From NCBI GenBank assembly GCA_036362985.1, contig JAYGXS010000008.1, forward strand, positions 21,519,955 to 21,583,954: 64,000 bases of DNA, read 5' to 3'. The translations under genes were made by a program, and so were the position numbers. This document shows positions 19,716 to 30,467 of this stretch, one piece after another; the first letter of the stretch is position 1, and each line of letters opens with the position of its first letter. The notes under the pieces are model-generated. The model saw only the letters and a program-made list of their open reading frames with translations. It ran no database searches and was not told where the DNA came from. This DNA is from Ligula intestinalis. Its lineage: Eukaryota; Platyhelminthes; Cestoda; Diphyllobothriidea; Diphyllobothriidae.

Positions 19716-19869
19716 TTTCTGTACATAATCCTTGCGATTGAGGATGACAACACCATTCCCTTTGTCGAGTTTAGAAATTACTATGTCTTTGTGGTGTTTC
19801 AGAGCAGATAGAGCAATTAGATGTTCCTTGGTTATTGGTGAGCGTTGTGTTATTGGCGCTCGACGATAT

Positions 19870-19967
19870 TGGATCGATTTTTTTGTATGAATTCAATTCT
19901 GTAATTTATCATTCGTTATTCTGTTTAGGCAGCGAGCGGAAGCGGCTGATGAGCGCTCGCGAAATTT
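19870..19967. repeat. Inverted repeat, PLE 5' side arm with half hammerhead
   Basis: This arm, read on the plus strand, repeats the sense of the PLE 3' region: AT-rich leader, gcagcgagcggaagcgg, CTGATGA and GAAATTT, then stops at the target-site duplication. It lacks the 3' half of stem III, the cleavage site and the 3' strand of stem I, so it cannot fold as a complete ribozyme. Self-complementary termini are known in PLEs. Confidence 0.85.
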
Positions 19968-19981
19968 ATGATCACGAGGTG
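19968..19981. repeat. 14-bp target-site duplication, right copy
   Basis: Exact copy of 17808-17821, immediately outside the 5' inverted arm of the PLE. Confidence 0.85.
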
Positions 19982-20770
19982 GCATTTTTCAAGGCACTGT
20001 CATGGGTCCTTTACTATTCATTCTATGCATAAACGAAATTTTGACTAATCTAAAAAAAATGTCCATGATCTCATTTGTGCAGACGATCTTAAATGCCTAT
20101 ACTCATTTTCTAAGGACATGGCAAGTATGTGCGTTGATAAAAAAATGCGGACCTTCTTACACTTTCAGGATTGAGTGCTACCTGGCAGAGTGAATTCTCT
20201 CCAATCAAGTTTAGTTTTATGTGTTTTGGTCACGCCAAGCTGTTCTGCCCCCTTGTCTTCCAAAACACTCCACTTTACGATCGATACACTGTAAAAGACT
20301 AAGGTCTAAGCTACACAAATAAACAAGCATTGTCAACTCATGCTGATCGAATATATGCTAAGGCTGCACATTTGTGTTGTCTTTTATCAAACAATTTCTT
20401 CATGCTGGAAATAAAGTTAAAACTTTATTGAATGTGTGTTCTACCCATCGTAGAATATTGCTGTCCCCTCTTTGCTCTAATGAATGCGATAAGATTGAAA
20501 ATGTACAGAGGGTATTAACTCGCAAAATATATCGCTCTTCCTCGATCCACTACTTCTTATACGGAGAGCTGTCAGTTAGCAAACATGTCGTTTATTTGGG
20601 TCAGAAGACTCCAAGTGGGCCTCTGTTTCATCTTTCACGTTATTTTTACGCGTAACCTTCAAAAAATCAAGGTTCTTATTCCCACAGATAGACCTATTCC
20701 AACTCTTTATTCCTACAGGATAATTGCACCCCCCTTTAGATCCACTTTGAATCATTCTTACTTTTATGCC
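19982..20770 (+). pseudogene. L2-like LINE ORF2, 3' part after the PLE insertion
   Basis: Continuation of the RT interrupted at 17808: GGIFQGTVMGPLLFILCINE, then HDLICADDLKCLYSF (the catalytic YADD is CADD here), and farther on NKHCQLMLIEY-like and RRLQVGLCFIFHVI. Many stops and frame changes. The C-terminus breaks off within a segment ending SYFYAS at about 20770, where CR1 ORF1 sequence begins, so a CR1-like element inserted here. Confidence 0.65.
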
Positions 20771-20877
20771 TCCAAACGTCGTCAACTTGCTTCCGAAAAG
20801 AGGGAGCGGGCCAGCAAGGGTGAACAAAACTTGGTTATTTACAACAACCAAGTGACTCAACGTCCATTGTTCTCACC

Positions 20878-22788
20878 TTGGATATGTCCGTTCCGGATAA
20901 CCACACAGTCGGCTCAGTAGAAAGAGGATTGAGCCCAATCGAAAAACATACAGAGGCAGAACAAAGGGGAAAAACATTTGGTTATTTACAACAACCAAGT
21001 GATCCAGCATCCACTGATCTCTCCCAGGAAAGGTCCTCCCCGGATGACCGCACTGTCGATCGGGAAAGGGGTGGGGAATGCCTGACTGTAACAATTTCTC
21101 GAGCAAACAGAAAGTTAACTTTCATGTACACCAATGCACAGAATATGCTTTCAAAGCTTGACGAGCTGAAGATTCATGCCTTTGAGTTATCACCAGATAT
21201 AGTTTTAATAACGGAAACTTGGCTGTCTGAACAGATAGCCGATGGCGAGGTATCCATGCCTGGCTATCAACTGTTCAGAAAATACAGAGAAGGGCGTCAA
21301 GGCGGTGGGGTAGCAACATACGTGAAAAATATACTCACAGTTTTAGACAAAAATGATAAATTGGCGTGTATTTCCGAGGATATCTGGCTGGCCATTAAAG
21401 CACCAGGTGCACCCAACCTCGATATACTGACACTCTACCGACCACCAAGAAGAGAGCCAGTAGTCGATGCCTCCTTGCTAGAGGAGCTGGAAAAGATTAC
21501 TGCACGATCGGACATCCTGATTGTGGGACACTTTAACGCGCCTAACATCGACTGGGGTGCGGCCTGCGCACATAGCTCCGATCTAACCTTCGACAGCTGC
21601 CTTCTGAGCATGACTCTGAAGTTGTTTCTCACGCAACACGTCACTTTTTCAACAAGGATGCGCGATGGCCAACCGTCCAACTGTCTGGACCTCGTTCTCA
21701 CGAAATCACAGGACAGCATCGACGACTTGTCATGTCTCCTACCACTAGGTAAAAGTGACCATGTTGTACTGCTATGGGATTACTCGTTATTCTCAATACC
21801 GGAGAGACCCTCAACAGCCAGACGAAATATTTGGCAAGGCGATTTCGATCGAATGAAGACCGAACTCACGCGCGCCGATTGGGAAACTCTATTTTCTGGA
21901 AACATAACTGCGCACTGGGAAGCGTTCCGGACCACACTGCACAGACTCATCGACAACCACTGTCCGATTTCGCGAAAAAAGGTGAACACTAGACCGCGAT
22001 GGCTTACGCAGGCCTTAAAAATAGAAGTAAACAAAAAGCGGAAGCTGTGGAAAAAAATGCTAGCAGACAGGACTCCTGCATCTGTCAGTGCCTACAAAAC
22101 TCAGAGAAACCAGGTCAAGGGTCTTAATCTCAAAACAAGACGGTCTTTCGAAACAGACTTGCTAAACCGGGCCACAGTGAACCCCAAACTGTTTTACAGT
22201 TATCTCAGGCAGAGTACCAAAAACAAGGATCCGATAACCCTGCTTAGGACCGCTGAGGGAAGAGACTTGATAGATGATGAAGCGAAGGCTGATCATCTGT
22301 CGAAATTTTTCCGATCAATCTTCACAAAGGAAACGGCATACGATCACCCGACTGACGACACCGAAGCGGATACAGTAGTTGAGACTGTCCAATTCCCCGA
22401 GGCTGCTGTTCTTAAGGAACTCTTAAGCTTAAAAGAATCTAAGTCACCAGGTCCCGACAACGTACCAGCCAATATTTTGAAGGAGCTCGCCAATGAGTTG
22501 GCCAAACCACTATCTTTGCTCTTACAAACCTCCTTCAAAACCGGATGCCTACCAGTAGATTGGAAATCTGCAAGGATTACACCGCTATACAAGGGGGGAA
22601 GCCGGGTCTCAGCGAATAACTACCGACCAGTCAGCCTTACTGCAATCTGTTGCAAAATCATGGAAACAATTATCAAGCAACAACTTATGCAGTTCCTGGA
22701 ACAAAACCATCTGCTATCGGATGCTCAGCATGGCTTTCGTAGATGTTGGTCCTGCGTTACAAACTTGCTTAACTGCTTAGAACGGTAG
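20878..22788 (+). CDS. CR1-like ORF2, endonuclease and N-terminal RT, to first nonsense codon
   Basis: 636 codons. Residues 1-75 are linker. The endonuclease runs to about 310: MYTNAQNMLSKLDELK, VLITETWLSEQ (catalytic Glu), YRPPRR, LIVGHFNAPNIDW (normally GDFN, so the catalytic Asp is His), LDLVLTK and GKSDHVVLLWDY with the catalytic Asp-His. RT motifs: SKSPGPDNVPANIL, ITPLYKGGSRVSANNYRPVS and DAQHGFRRCWSCV. It ends at TAG (22786-22788); the next codons TEAVDSG stay in frame with the following RT block, and the family usually has Trp here, so TGG to TAG is the likely change. Confidence 0.85.
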   Translation: MDMSVPDNHTVGSVERGLSPIEKHTEAEQRGKTFGYLQQPSDPASTDLSQERSSPDDRTVDRERGGECLTVTISRANRKLTFMYTNAQNMLSKLDELKIHAFELSPDIVLITETWLSEQIADGEVSMPGYQLFRKYREGRQGGGVATYVKNILTVLDKNDKLACISEDIWLAIKAPGAPNLDILTLYRPPRREPVVDASLLEELEKITARSDILIVGHFNAPNIDWGAACAHSSDLTFDSCLLSMTLKLFLTQHVTFSTRMRDGQPSNCLDLVLTKSQDSIDDLSCLLPLGKSDHVVLLWDYSLFSIPERPSTARRNIWQGDFDRMKTELTRADWETLFSGNITAHWEAFRTTLHRLIDNHCPISRKKVNTRPRWLTQALKIEVNKKRKLWKKMLADRTPASVSAYKTQRNQVKGLNLKTRRSFETDLLNRATVNPKLFYSYLRQSTKNKDPITLLRTAEGRDLIDDEAKADHLSKFFRSIFTKETAYDHPTDDTEADTVVETVQFPEAAVLKELLSLKESKSPGPDNVPANILKELANELAKPLSLLLQTSFKTGCLPVDWKSARITPLYKGGSRVSANNYRPVSLTAICCKIMETIIKQQLMQFLEQNHLLSDAQHGFRRCWSCVTNLLNCLER

Positions 22789-23929
22789 ACTGAGGCAGTC
22801 GATAGTGGAAACTCAATGCATGCTGTCTATATTGACTTCAACAAGGTTTTCGATAGCGTGCCGCACCACCGCCTCCCTTATAAAGTCAGCCGCATAGGAG
22901 TAAGGGGTAGGCTCCTAACGTGGATAAAAAGCTTCCTAATCGGTCGCTCGCAAACTGTCCACATCAGCGACAAACACTCAGCCAAGGTTGGGGTTGAGAG
23001 TGGTGTTTCCCAAGGCTTCGTTCTCGGCCCTATTTTCTTTGTTATCTACATCAACGACTGTGTCCGCGAACTGGATTGCGGCATCGCCATGTTTGCCGAT
23101 GATATACAACTTTGGAGCGAAATTCGAACTGTAGCTGACGAAGTGCACTTACAGGAAAATTTAAATAGACTTCAAAAATGGTCGGCAGACTGGCTCTTAC
23201 CATTCGAGTTGGCAAATCCGGTTCTTCAAACGGCATGGCTTACCAACTGAATGACATACCATTGAAGGAAGTGAACGCCCAGAAAGACTTGGGAGTCTAG
23301 ATCACACCCTCGCTTAAACCCTCCCTGCATTGCACAAAGGTAGCCAAGTCCGCGATGTCGATCCTTCACCTCGTCAAACGAGCTTTTTCTACCTTCAATG
23401 AAGAGTGCTTCACAAAAGTCTTCGGAACCTTCGTACGACCGCACCTAGAATCCGCTATCCAAGCTTGGAGACCCTGGGCCAGGAAAGACATCAACATCCT
23501 GGAAAAGGTACAACGGCGCGCAACCAAACTTTTTATGGGGCAGGACTCGCAGACTTATGAAACACGGCTGTCGAATCTCAAGCTCATCCCTTTGCGCTAC
23601 AGGCAGCTTCGGGGGGACCTGTTACTAGCATTCCGCGTATGACGTCTTCAAGACTGCTGTCTTATATCAGGGGAATTTGTCGAATTAGCAACGACCACGA
23701 ATCTGAGGGGTCACCCCTCAAATTAAAGGTGACAGGGGCCAGGCTGGACACCCGGAAACACTTCTTTTCAAAAACGGTAGTCGGAGCGTGGAATGCGCTT
23801 CCTCAGGACGTTGTTATGTCTGAATCGCCAGAGGGTTTAAAGCAAAAACTGGATCGATATAGCAGTGCACGATGGATCGGAACTGACAATTTGCAAAAAA
23901 AAATAATGCAACTTCCAATTTTTCAGTAG
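22789..23929 (+). pseudogene. CR1-like ORF2, RT catalytic part and C-terminus
   Basis: Same element after the stop at 22786. 22816-23250: MHAVYIDFNKVFDSVPH, then SGVSQGFVLGPIFFVIYIND, then the catalytic MFADDIQLW. A deletion of roughly 20 codons plus a frameshift near 23205 removes the segment before NDIPLKEVNAQKDLGV; a TAG follows (about 23301) where Trp is usual. 23355-23642: thumb region including RPHLESAIQAWRPW and LRYRQLRGDLLLAF. 23639-23929 is in a third frame: HFFSKTVVGAWNALPQDVV, the conserved CR1 C-terminal signature. Confidence 0.8.
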
Positions 23930-23930
23930 T

Positions 23931-24810
23931 TCTAGTTTTTTATATACATTCACTTTTGCTATTTATAACGCCCTCCCACGCATAGCCTCATGCGAAGGTC
24001 TTCGCGGTCTACCCTACTTGGCTATCTGCGTACCGTGATAACCCACTGGCGATCTTATCAGCCAGACCTGCCGGTCTAAACAGTAACCCTTGGTTCGTCC
24101 CAAAGCGGACTGTCGAAGATCTTACCGGATGCCTCTGTTTTTCCAGTTCCGTGGTGGACTCTGCAATCAGCAAGGAAGAATCAGGACGTGGCTTCCACAC
24201 GGTGCGGATCGTGGAAACTTTGCAATGCCCCCCCCCCTAGTGGGAATCCCTTTTTTTCTCCTAAATCCCACGCATTACCCTCACAAGGGCGACAGTTTTT
24301 CTCCTAAAAATCCCTGAGGAGTTTTTTTCACTGTCTTCTCCTATTTTCATCGTATGACTCAGGACAACTGGCCTCGCCAACAGTCTAAGAAACAATTTTT
24401 TTGCTACCACTGCACATATAGACAAATAGGGCACTCAAAGGAATATTTCCTACATACCCTCAATATAATGATACTGATACTGATATGCCTTCCTCTGGAA
24501 AAGTATTCCCCTCGAAATCAGACTGTCGTCTAACTTAGCAGCTTCTAAAATCTTATAACGTTAACACTTTACTTCGGAAGACATAAAGTCCTTGTCATAC
24601 GTCCCTTCCCAAACACACAATTTTTGGAATTTGAAACGGGTTCCCCTGGTATCTGAGGTGCTAATTTTTAGATAAAAATTTTCCACGCATGTCTATTTCT
24701 TCCTCTTTTTAATGAAATGTGCACATATATTTTTGTCTACTTCTCTGTCCTGTCACCATTGCCGTTTTCTCCATGCTCCATTTAAAAACCCTGATGAGAG
24801 GCTGAATGAT
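23931..24810. other. Unassigned, between CR1 and Gypsy repeats
   Basis: No coding sequence recognised with confidence. A degenerate Cys/His string (CYHCTYRQIGHSKEYF) reads in one plus-strand frame around 24400-24450 and could be a remnant of a Gag zinc knuckle, but spacing is wrong. A C11 homopolymer lies near 24228. Confidence 0.35.
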
Positions 24811-27800
24811 CTTTATTCATGCTCATGGCGGTCCTGTTATGATCGCCATGTCGTCGCTGGACTCCGCAGTCTAAACGGTCACATCTCCGGCGTTTAATTG
24901 ATGATCAGGTGACATCTGCCGCTCAATCACTTGTCGACTTTGTTGTTCGCGATGGCCTCCTCCGGTTTCACTGCCTTGATGGTTGATAATGAAGCCAGTC
25001 GGGCGGTGTTACAGTGGTGAATGACAGCCTCTGCTGTTATATGATTTCTCCAATTACAAGAAGCGTTTTCAACCCTCATACGTTTTCACTAGCAGTTCTG
25101 TCTCATTTGAACTACAATCAATCCTCTCAACCAAACCCCCTTAATTGTTTGAAGCAGTTTTTTCTTCAACGTTTTGTTTTCTAAGTGGGGGTTCACTGAA
25201 CTCCGCCCCATCTTTAATGATAGGAATTCTTTTCACTGTTTCAGTAAATTAATCCGTCAACACTAATTAACGCTCCCACTGCCTATGGGGTTGTTTCACG
25301 GAAAGCAGCATTTATCAACTTTGCATTTATTTTTTCCATAGCACTTATTTTGCAATAGAGACGCCCTCGGGGTCTAAAATATAATGTTTATTTATGTATT
25401 TTTTTGATTTCCAGTACTGTGAATTATGCTGGTCTCACACACTTCTTTACCAAGTAAGTTGGCCTTAGTCATGATGCATCTTATGTTCTGATCCAAACAA
25501 AAGGTTATCATTTAGAATGGAACGCTACCATTATCCTCAACATGCACCGTGCTTGTTAAACACTATCACCCTCGCAATTTCATAATACGTGGTTAACAAG
25601 TCCCAAGAGAGGAAGCGGAGTAATTAGTAGGACCATCAGTCTAAGTATTTCTTACTGAACACTTAGAGACCGTCTTCTTGTCTTGCCCTGGCGGTCAAAA
25701 AATTAATGACGTTGTCGGAAGGGGGCTGTACTATGCTCTTTTTGATCTTGATTTGACCAGTGGCGTGAAAGTAAAGGACAAAGACACGGAGCAAGCTCTC
25801 CTATCTATGAGGTCGCTGAACGTTTTTTGTGGAACAAAGTAAAAAATTGCAATATACATGTGTGCGCGAAGTGGAACCAGGGTGGTCAACCTAACGTTCA
25901 TGAACTAGAAGCCGCGTTAACATGGTGACTAAAGAAATCCCTGAATGCACTTGTGTCTAGGTCCCAGACAATTAAGCATTCATTATTTTCTTCCCTTCTT
26001 CTATATTGCCAGTTTCGTTTAAACATATTGGACACAAAACTGGAGCTTGATCACGGGTCGCCATATTTTTGTCACAAGGTTGTAAGATTCCATAAATACT
26101 TATCGCACAAATAAACTGTTGTCCTTTGTACTCATTCTACTATTGTTCGATGTTAGAACGGAGTTGTCAACAATACAAAAGGCATCAGCAGTTTTACGAC
26201 AATAATGATCTTTTTTGACGTTAATAAATGTTGCCTTCCATCAAACATCCACTTTTCGGTTCTCGGACTATATCATATTTTATGTGTGTGTCTTTTAATG
26301 TCTGTCCTGGACAACCCCTTTTGTGGTCAATTTACTCACAGTATCTTTGGCAGAATTCTGGCAACGGGCACAGGAATTCTTTTGCTTTCGTATTCAGGCA
26401 ACATTCGTTATGCAAATGTTACGGAGTAAGTAGACAAATTATGTAACTTGACCGAGTTCCTTCTTCCCTCGTTTCCTTCTTGACTGCAAAGTTATTCGGT
26501 TGATAGTTCAGCGGATGTTCCATATGCGATGCTTAAAGCAGAGCATTCATGCCTTTCATCGCTGTCTAATGGCCAGCGCTATCATGCTCTTGTGCAAGAA
26601 AATATTTTGGCGACCGCGAGCATTCCTAACTCATCCATCTTCAGCGTTTGAGTTTTCGTAAAATGACTATTCATAAAACTTTTCTTAAAATTTGTGTTCT
26701 TTAGACGACTGTTCCTATGTACCTAAGCCATTTTGAACTCTCGTACGATTAACGCATACGTAAGCTACCTAACATGACCAATCAGAAAATGGAGGTGAAG
26801 CGTCGAGCATAAGAATTGCTCAAATTTGAAGGTGTGTTACTGCGCCTACATCTGAGTTGTCTGTCCTTAAGGCACTAGTAGTTCACTTGATGTGGATTAC
26901 TGCTACCATACAGATGTGCGCATCAACCGGTCCAGCCCGATGTTCTGTCAACCACTACCGGCGTCAATCCCGCTCCAATCGAGAACGAGGGATATTTACT
27001 GGCACCATGCAAATTTCGGCACCAAGGACAAATGCCGTATTTCACCTTGGTCGTTTAAGTTCTAAACAAGAAACCCATCGGCTGCAAAGTAACAGGGGCT
27101 GATTTCTCTCCAAACTCTGCCGATTTTTGACAGCAAATTGGCAGACGTCTCAGTATCAGTATCATTGCTTTTAATATAGTCAACTGGCATTGCCCCAAAC
27201 TTGTTTTAGCTTGAAGCTGTAAATTGCTCACCCATTTTAATATTTTGATTCCCTTTATTCTTTCTGGAAATTCGACTTTATCGATTCCTTCGTTGGATAT
27301 TGATGAATACTGCTGTTTCAACTGTTATACTTCGTGCCAATGCGTAAGCTTCTTTATAACTTATGTTTGACTGCAAACAACTTTGCCTTCTTGTCAGTCC
27401 GTCAGTATAATTATGGGAAAAATAGGCTTTGTTTGCGATATTTTAGCCCTATTTGCCACATTAAATTCTCAAAATGCATGAGCAATGTTAAAAAATGTTC
27501 AGTCAGGAAAATATAAACCTTCATCTGGTGCAGTGGTGTTGCGTGGCTGATTTGTCACAAAGTTCCCGTTGCGCTGCAGCATGTGTACATCAAGTTTGTG
27601 TTTTAATGTCGTCACAGATTTGCACACAACAATTGCCTTAGAAAGGTTATTCCACGGGTCAACGACCCTGACAAAGAAAAAAAATACTTCCTCAAGTTAA
27701 ATCCTCCTTGGGGCAAATTCATTTTGAAATAATGTCCCCGGACTTACGTGGAATTGGCGAGCTGCAAAAAATGGCCACACACGAGAGTGTAGTCCAAGCC

Positions 27801-28837
27801 ACGCAAGATACAGAAGGCTTGTATCAAATCTCCACGTTACTGCCTGTATCTCAAAGGATAGAGGTTAAGGTTATTGAGATGAATCTCATATGGTAGTGAA
27901 CCTTGGCCTGTTACTATTTTTGTTGCCCACATCTGCACCCTCTCATTTTCATATACCTTCCCTCTCAGTTAAAAGTTGCCCCCCATCCTTAACTTTTACT
28001 CGACTGTTCGAACTTATCTTGAGTCTCTATAACAAAGTTCGTCAATTTCTTGAATGATATGCTGGTCTTAAACATCGCACATTCGGGACTTCCACCTGAT
28101 TACACGACCTAGGTCATCATATATTAACCACTTGTCCTACAGCGTATTGTAGGTCCGGTCATCTTGTGTCTGTAATTCTTGCTGCCGCTTACGCCGAGTT
28201 CGAGAACTTGCACTAAGCGGACATTATCTGTCAATCAGAAAGCCAACAAGTTTCTGATCTCGATATGGTCTCAAAGGCTGCCACTGGTGACCCGCGCCTT
28301 TGCAGTCAGTACAAAGGTGTTGAACAAGGCGCCTTTGGGCTTTTGTCGGTTTCCTCTTCGGCAACTCTGTTTTTTCTAAGATCTATCAGGCTTGTGGCTA
28401 TCCATTATAATCCTATAGCTTCAGTGGACGTTTAGAATATGGCTGTCACATACCCCATTGCCATATTTGATTTCTTGCGCACGCCATTTGGACTAGGCAA
28501 TGCGTCGCAAACCTTTCAGATGTTTGTTGACAGGGTGCTCCGTGGCCTACTCTACGACTATGCCCACATAAACTACCTCTTAATTTCCAGCTTTATTGCC
28601 AAGAAATTCATGAAACGTTTCCCAACGGTGTTTGACCAGCTTCAACCTTTTGGCGTAGCCCTCAGCAAATCAGAGTGGGTTTTTGCAAATACCTCTCTCG
28701 AATTTCTCGAAAATTTAGTTGATATCATAAGCATCCACTATCTTCTTTCAAAACTGTCGTCATCCGCAATTTATCAACTCCTTTTGAGAGTCATCATCCG
28801 CAATTTCTGGGTATGGCAAATTTTAACCGTTGGTTTT
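24811..28837 (+). mobile_element. Ty3/Gypsy-derived unit, copy A of a head-to-tail pair
   Basis: This block is homologous throughout to the following block in the same order. Matched landmarks are tcgctggactccgcagtct at 24853 and 28878, cgccagcgctat-type strings at 26.57 and 36.69 kb, and the RT at 28.3 and 37.9 kb. It begins with sequence that in the next copy directly follows the RT, and ends with an RT. The 3.1 kb between RT copies should then hold decayed 3' pol, LTR and gag, but none of these could be recognised. Copies look well diverged, so the array is old. Confidence 0.6.
28160..28837 (+). pseudogene. Ty3/Gypsy reverse transcriptase fragment, copy A
   Basis: The plus-strand frame at 28439-28840 gives FDFLRTPFGLGNASQTFQMF and DRVLRGLLYDYAHINYLLIS, the Gypsy RT block where YVDD normally sits (here HINY, so dead), then FGVALSKSEWVF and SLEFLENLVD. 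Upstream, in other frames, are LFGNSVFSKIYQA (motif A region) and LNKAPLG. Downstream FLGMANFNRWFL marks the RT-connection boundary. Multiple frameshifts. The LRTPFGL...FVDRVLRGL signature separates it clearly from the LINE and PLE RTs nearby. Confidence 0.8.
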
Positions 28838-29436
28838 TAATCATGCCCGTGGCTGTTCTGCTATTTTTGCCAGCTTGTCGCTGGACTCCGCAGTCTACAA
28901 AGGCACTTCTCCAGCGTTTCGTTCATGATCAGATGACCTCTGCCGTTCACTTTCTTGTCGACGCTGTTGGCTGCGATGACTTCCCCCGGTCTTACCTTCC
29001 TGAGGGTTGATCAGGAAGCCAGTCACGCGGTGTTGCAATGGTGAAAGACAGCCTCACCAATTACAAGAATCGTTTCCAACTCCATTACGTTCTAATCAAC
29101 CGTCCTGTCACATTTGCACTACAATCAATCCTATCCAACAACCCCCCTAATTTTGTTGAAGAAGTTTATTCTCCTGCATTTTGTTTGTTTAAGCGGGGTT
29201 TGCTTAACTCGGCCCCAGCTTCAATGGTAGGATTTTTTTTACTGCTTCCTCCTTAGTTCACCACGCATTGACTACTATTTTAAAAAGACGATATTTTGGT
29301 GTAAATGAATCACTCTTCTAACACTTATTAACGCTCCCACTGTCTATGTGGCTGTTTCACGGAGAGCAGCATTTCTCATTTGTGTAATCATTATTCAACA
29401 ACACTTGTATGCAATGAGGAGACGCTCCGGGCCTGT

Positions 29437-29914
29437 TTTCATTTCCTTGCCATTTAAGGGAGACAACACCTTAAACACCATAATGAGACGTTTACGCAAT
29501 ACCATTGAAAGGGCCTATTTTGCTGAGCTTGTATTTTGCAACTCGGTGAAGACCCTTCCTATTCCAACGGCGAAGCATGCCTTGCCGTTGTATGCCACTT
29601 CTAATGTTGTTTACCAATTTACATGCACTTGTGGATGCAAGTACATAGGACTAACACAACGGCAATTGGCAGCCAGAGCAAAAGAGCACTTGCCGAGTTG
29701 GTTATTAAGACAGGAGAATAGGACTCCGCGTTCTTCTACTGAACACCTATTGGATACGGGTCATTCTATTGACCCTAAAACATCCTTCCGAGTACTTGTT
29801 CGGGCACGAACAACTCGCATCTTACGCTACCTGGAGGCAGCATACATCAGGTGGTTTACACCTGACTTATGTAAACAACTGGAGCATGTGGTGAACCTAA
29901 CCCTGCCGTGGTAG
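29437..29914 (+). pseudogene. PLE family 1 GIY-YIG endonuclease (5'-truncated ORF)
   Basis: Open from 29348, but PLE sequence starts only at FISLPFKGDNTLNTIMRRL. It continues through VVYQFTCTCGCKYIGLTQRQ, AARAKEHLPSWLL, TEHLLDTGH and YLEAAYIRWFTPDLCKQLEH to the stop at 29912. All domain landmarks are present and unbroken; only the RT is missing. Compared with the 18.2-kb copy it has a few substitutions and one residue less at EHL. Confidence 0.85.
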
Positions 29915-30129
29915 CACCGGCTCCTTGTTTACCCACCCACTTCCCAAAAATGTTTGCCATAGATGTTTTTGCCTTAGACAGTTTACTGCGTTTTTTTTTT
30001 CGCTGCCCACCATGTTTGCATTCCTACTTTATTGATTGCCTCTTGGCTAACTGAATTGACCTTGATGTTTTGGATCGATTTTTCTGTATGAATTCAATTC
30101 TGCAATTTATTATTCGTTATTCTGTTTAT

Positions 30130-30200
30130 GCAGCGAGCGGAAGCGGCTGATGAGCGCTCGCGAAATGTATGGTGCCATTAAATACTGCTACATACGCTGT
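30130..30200 (+). ncRNA. Type I hammerhead ribozyme, second PLE copy
   Basis: 71 nt, same length and fold as 17856-17926. Stem I is GCAGCG/CGCTGT and AGCGG/CTGCT around the same internal loop; CTGATGA is at 30147-30153 and GAAA at 30162-30165. Two differences fall in stem III and at the cleavage position: one T-to-G change weakens a stem III pair, and the residue before the scissile bond (30184) is A instead of T, still an allowed NUH. Confidence 0.75.
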
Positions 30201-30467
30201 CTTCAAATTTGTACCTGGGAAACGATGTTTTAAAATTTATTTATTTATTTAAAACTGTTTCAGCAGAGATTGCTTGAATGAGCCCGCGACAAACAAGCAA
30301 TTCATGAAGCGGCACTGGAGATAAGTTTCCGCAGACTGCATAACCCAACGTCATCCATAAAAGAAGTACTGGTTCACAACCTCTCGTGTAAAGTTATGAT
30401 GAAGGAGCATTTACAGGTTCAACAGCACGAAGTCTTATTTAACACGGCTGATGCTTAACCTGCTTAC

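Larger units (their letters stand above)
17822..19967 (-). mobile_element. Penelope-like element, family 1, bounded copy
   Basis: A 2146-bp insertion between 14-bp direct repeats, reading on the minus strand: a 5' end carrying an inverted piece of its own 3' region, a long RT plus GIY-YIG ORF, and a 355-bp 3' region with a hammerhead ribozyme near its end. It interrupts the RT of an L2-like LINE. RT without RNase H or integrase, together with a GIY-YIG endonuclease, defines the endonuclease-positive Penelope-like elements. The ORF is shorter at the N-terminus than typical PLEs, so the copy is probably 5'-truncated. Relatives: 29.4-30.2 kb (3' part) and 34.6-36.6 kb (diverged). Confidence 0.9.
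20771..23930 (+). mobile_element. CR1-like LINE, 5'-truncated in ORF1, ORF2 nearly complete
   Basis: Begins with the last part of ORF1 (RRQLASEKRERASKGEQN and VIYNNQV), continues with a long ORF2 (20878-23929) and ends just after the ORF2 C-terminus. Damage in ORF2 is limited: TAG codons at 22786 and about 23301, a small deletion with frameshift near 23205, and a frameshift near 23640. The start matches closely, at base level, the minus-strand copy at 38.3-41.5 kb (shared aaaacatacagaggcagaac). Confidence 0.85.
29437..30229 (+). mobile_element. PLE family 1, 3' fragment with complete 3' region
   Basis: Nearly identical, in opposite orientation, to the 3' part of the element at 17822-19967. 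It starts in the linker before the GIY-YIG domain, includes the stop, the 3' region and the hammerhead, and ends with gtacctgggaaacgatgttt as the other copy does. This shared end fixes the 3' terminus of the family. Confidence 0.85.

Noticed and set aside
24225..24237. Long C homopolymers here, near 32330 and near 47992
   Set aside because: Probably ordinary low-complexity tracts or consensus errors; no structure around them.
24797..24815. CTGATGAG near the start of Gypsy copy A
   Set aside because: No GAAA core or stems downstream.
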